This document shows positions 14,526-16,296 of a stretch of 16,296 nucleotides of DNA, in pieces. A model generated the notes under the pieces. That model did not search any database. It was not told where the DNA came from and worked only from the letters and a program-made list of their open reading frames with translations. Position numbers and translations under genes: made by a program. This stretch comes from Nitratiruptor sp. GTDB taxonomy: Bacteria; Campylobacterota; Campylobacteria; Campylobacterales; Nitratiruptoraceae. The stretch lies in the NCBI GenBank assembly GCA_015494595.1, contig WGAX01000063.1, forward strand, positions 1 through 16,296, read 5' to 3'. Numbering within the stretch: the stretch's first letter is position 1; each line of letters begins with the position of its first letter.

Positions 14526-15389
14526 ATGTCAATCTATACTGTTGCCCACTCTCCTGATGCAGATGATATATTTATGTTTTATGCTATTGCCTTTGGGTGG
14601 GTAAGCGTTCCTACTATTAAACTTACAAATGTAGCCCTAGATATTGAAACACTCAATCAAGAAGCCCTGCAAAACAGCTACGATATTAGTGCTATTAGTT
14701 TTGCTCTCTATCCCAAAATCCGCAATGAGTACGCACTGCTGCGCACGGCTGTAAGTTTTGGGGAAGGGTATGGACCAAAACTTATCAAAAAAAAGGGCAA
14801 AAGACTCAAAAGAAACTTCAAAGTAGCTCTTAGCGGCGCCCATACTACCAATGCCATGCTCTTTCGCATCGCCTATCCCGAGGCAAGAGTAGTCTATATG
14901 AATTTTTTAGAAATTGAAAAGGCAGTCATTGAAGGCAAGGTGGATGCTGGGGTTTTGATCCACGAATCAATTTTAGATTTTAGCCAAGAGCTTGAAGTAG
15001 AAAGAGAGCTTTGGGATATTTGGATAGAGTTAGCCCAAGAGGAGCTGCCTCTGCCTTTAGGAGGAATGGCACTAAGACGCTCCATACCTCTCAACAAAGC
15101 AATTACCCTAGAAAAGATGCTTACAAAAGCTGTAAAAGTAGCTAATGAGCATAAAGCTCTACTCTCAAAGATGCTACTTGAGAGAAATCTGGTTCGTATC
15201 GAGGATGAAAAATTGCAAAAGTATCTTAACCTCTATGCCAATGAGGACTCCATCACTATGAATGAAAAACAGCTACAAGCTCTTGATAGGCTTTTTGCGA
15301 TTGGTTTTGAATATGGCTTTTATGACTGTCCAATTAAAGCCAAAGATTTTCTTATCCCACTTGAATATGAAGAGCTTCGCAACCAATGA
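14526..15389 (+). CDS. mqnD: 1,4-dihydroxy-6-naphthoate synthase MqnD (futalosine menaquinone pathway)
   Basis: MqnD cleaves cyclic dehypoxanthine futalosine to 1,4-dihydroxy-6-naphthoate in menaquinone synthesis. The 287-residue protein has the periplasmic-binding-protein-like fold without a signal peptide. Family marks are VAHSPDADDIFMFYAI (6-21; usually SPCPND), DIETLNQEAL (39-48), YDISAISFALYP (52-63), GEGYGPKLI (79-87), VDAGVLIHES (139-148) and PLPLGGMALRR (175-185). MqnA (chorismate dehydratase) shares the fold, but the IHE and PLPLGG motifs fit MqnD. I use the ATG at 14526 with AAAGG upstream; a TTG one codon earlier is unlikely. The stop overlaps the murB start as ATGA. The pathway is standard in Campylobacterota, which respire with menaquinones; other mqn genes are not in this window. 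Confidence 0.9.
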   Translation: MSIYTVAHSPDADDIFMFYAIAFGWVSVPTIKLTNVALDIETLNQEALQNSYDISAISFALYPKIRNEYALLRTAVSFGEGYGPKLIKKKGKRLKRNFKVALSGAHTTNAMLFRIAYPEARVVYMNFLEIEKAVIEGKVDAGVLIHESILDFSQELEVERELWDIWIELAQEELPLPLGGMALRRSIPLNKAITLEKMLTKAVKVANEHKALLSKMLLERNLVRIEDEKLQKYLNLYANEDSITMNEKQLQALDRLFAIGFEYGFYDCPIKAKDFLIPLEYEELRNQ

Positions 15390-16159
15390 AAAAAATTATC
15401 GACTTTTCTCGCTACTCCTCTATTAAAATTGGTCCTAAAATAGCAGTAGAAGTGATAAAGAGTATTGATCCAAGCTATGAGGATCTTTTTCTTATAGGGG
15501 GTGCTAATAACCTGCTTCTCTCCCCCTCTCCTCCACCTCTAGCAATCCTTAGTAAAAATTTTGACTATATCTGTATCAAAGAGGATGAGCTTGTTATTGG
15601 AGCACGCACACCCACCGGCAAGGTGGTAAGCTTTGCAAAGCGCCACGATCTAGCGGGATTCGAGTTTTTGTCCAAACTCCCCGGCACCATCGGTGGGGCA
15701 GTGAAGATGAATGCAGGCGTAAAAGAGTATGAGATAAAAGACATTTTGCTTTGGGTGCGCACATATACAGGCAAAATCCCTGCAAGTAAACTGGGACTTG
15801 CATATCGCACAAGCAAGATCGATAGCATCGTCTATGAAGCGGGATTTAGGCTTCAAAGAGGTTTCGATAGCGAACTTTTGCAAAAACTTCTACAACTTCG
15901 CACCAACCAGCCAAAAGCCCCCAGTGCAGGCAGCATCTTCAAAAACCCTCCGGGCGATTTTGCGGGGCGCCTCATTGAAGCGGTAGGACTTAAGGGCAAA
16001 AGAGTCGGTAATATGGCAATAAGCAACACCCACGCAAACTTTTTAGTCAATCTTGGTGGAGGCACTTATGAAGAGGCAATGATTCTAATCAATGAAGCAA
16101 AAGAGAGAGTATTAGCAAAATATGGAATACACCTAGAAGAGGAAATTATTATTTTATAG
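15386..16159 (+). CDS. murB: UDP-N-acetylenolpyruvoylglucosamine reductase (MurB)
   Basis: MurB is a cytoplasmic FAD enzyme that reduces UDP-GlcNAc-enolpyruvate to UDP-MurNAc in peptidoglycan synthesis. FAD-binding marks are LIGGANNLLL (37-46) and KLPGTIGGAVKMNAGV (96-111). LAYRTSK holds the substrate Arg, and SAGSIFKNPPGDFAGRLIEA holds the catalytic Ser in the GSIFKNP motif; NTHANFLVN and GIHLEEE, with the catalytic Glu, close the protein. At 257 residues it is shorter than E. coli MurB (342) and similar to other Campylobacterota forms. Its ATG overlaps the mqnD stop, so it depends on the upstream promoter. It ends 22 bases before an intrinsic terminator shared with the convergent tpx gene. 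Confidence 0.95.
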   Translation: MKKIIDFSRYSSIKIGPKIAVEVIKSIDPSYEDLFLIGGANNLLLSPSPPPLAILSKNFDYICIKEDELVIGARTPTGKVVSFAKRHDLAGFEFLSKLPGTIGGAVKMNAGVKEYEIKDILLWVRTYTGKIPASKLGLAYRTSKIDSIVYEAGFRLQRGFDSELLQKLLQLRTNQPKAPSAGSIFKNPPGDFAGRLIEAVGLKGKRVGNMAISNTHANFLVNLGGGTYEEAMILINEAKERVLAKYGIHLEEEIIIL

Positions 16160-16170
16160 GGGTTTCCCCT
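16158..16170. repeat. Short perfect inverted repeat at murB stop
   Basis: AGGGG, a TTT loop, then CCCCT form a 5-bp perfect inverted repeat that overlaps the murB stop codon. On the minus strand an A/T-rich stretch follows it, so it could weakly terminate transcription coming from tpx. It is small, and the 3-base loop makes this tentative. Confidence 0.35.
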
Positions 16171-16180
16171 CCCCCTATAT

Positions 16181-16213
16181 AGCAGCGGGCATTACGCCGC
16201 TGCTGCTTTTTTT
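16181..16213 (+). terminator. Intrinsic terminator of mqnD-murB
   Basis: AGCAGCGG (16181-16188) and CCGCTGCT (16197-16204) form a perfect 8-bp GC-rich stem with an 8-base loop. Seven T follow at 16207-16213 after GC. This is a classic Rho-independent terminator 22 bases past the murB stop. The loop and right arm lie inside the end of the convergent tpx coding region. Confidence 0.8.
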
Positions 16214-16296
16214 GCTGCTTCCAAAGCCTCTTCGTAGTTTGGCTCTTCAGTAATTTCTGGAACTAGTTGCTTATAGACAACCTCTCCATTTTTATC
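16192..16296 (-). CDS. tpx: Thiol peroxidase Tpx, C-terminal end (partial, 5' end beyond window)
   Basis: Only 34 codons and a TAA stop are visible, on the minus strand. The peptide includes DKNGEVVYKQLVPEITEEP followed by NYEEALEAAK and an Ala-rich end (KAAAA). It matches the C-terminus of Tpx peroxiredoxins, for example E. coli ...QLVDEITTEPDYEAALAVL. Tpx reduces hydroperoxides with its peroxidatic Cys, using thioredoxin; the active site is not in the window. The last residues are encoded by the stem and T-tract of the murB terminator. The start and the promoter lie outside. Assignment rests on a short but characteristic segment. Confidence 0.75.
   Translation of the reverse strand, partial: DKNGEVVYKQLVPEITEEPNYEEALEAAKKAAAA

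Overview
The window is a dense bacterial chromosome segment that looks like Campylobacterota (formerly Epsilonproteobacteria). The reasons are gene content and order: topA with bioB and a KefB-type antiporter; recA-eno followed by a DivIC/FtsB-like gene and a small secreted AMIN-like protein gene; shortened BioB and MurB of the kind known in this group; and MqnD of the futalosine menaquinone pathway. The topA-bioB-antiporter and recA-eno-DivIC-CgpA orders recall Campylobacter jejuni, from memory. The very compact layout and AT-rich spacers also fit. A vent genus such as Nitratiruptor is a guess, not shown by the sequence.

Region 1 (1-4771, minus strand) is a tight six-gene run. In transcription order it holds a shortened DegT/DnrJ-like aminotransferase homologue, corA, a 70-residue unknown protein, asnB, a four-helix membrane protein, and a secreted protein cut by the window edge. 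Most junctions overlap or nearly touch.

Region 2 (4772-4836) is a 65-base divergent spacer. It carries what look like two extended -10 promoters lying on top of each other in opposite directions.

Region 3 (4837-11328, plus strand) is one coupled run: topA, a YfcE/MJ0936-type phosphodiesterase, an SPPY-type DNA methyltransferase, a small probable PD-(D/E)XK nuclease, bioB and a CPA2 antiporter. The methyltransferase and nuclease are clearly more AT-rich than their neighbours. They look like a type II restriction-modification cassette set without a seam into a housekeeping operon. This is the most interesting part of the window.

Region 4 (11303-14424, minus strand) reads recA, eno, DivIC/FtsB-like, AMIN-like; its last gene overlaps the antiporter gene tail to tail. 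A 101-base AT-rich divergent spacer separates recA from region 5 (14526-16159, plus strand), the coupled pair mqnD-murB. A clear intrinsic terminator follows murB, and its right half also encodes the last residues of a convergent thiol peroxidase gene (tpx) that enters from the right edge. No tRNA, rRNA, CRISPR array, insertion sequence or replication origin was seen, and no gene-free stretch exceeds 300 bases.
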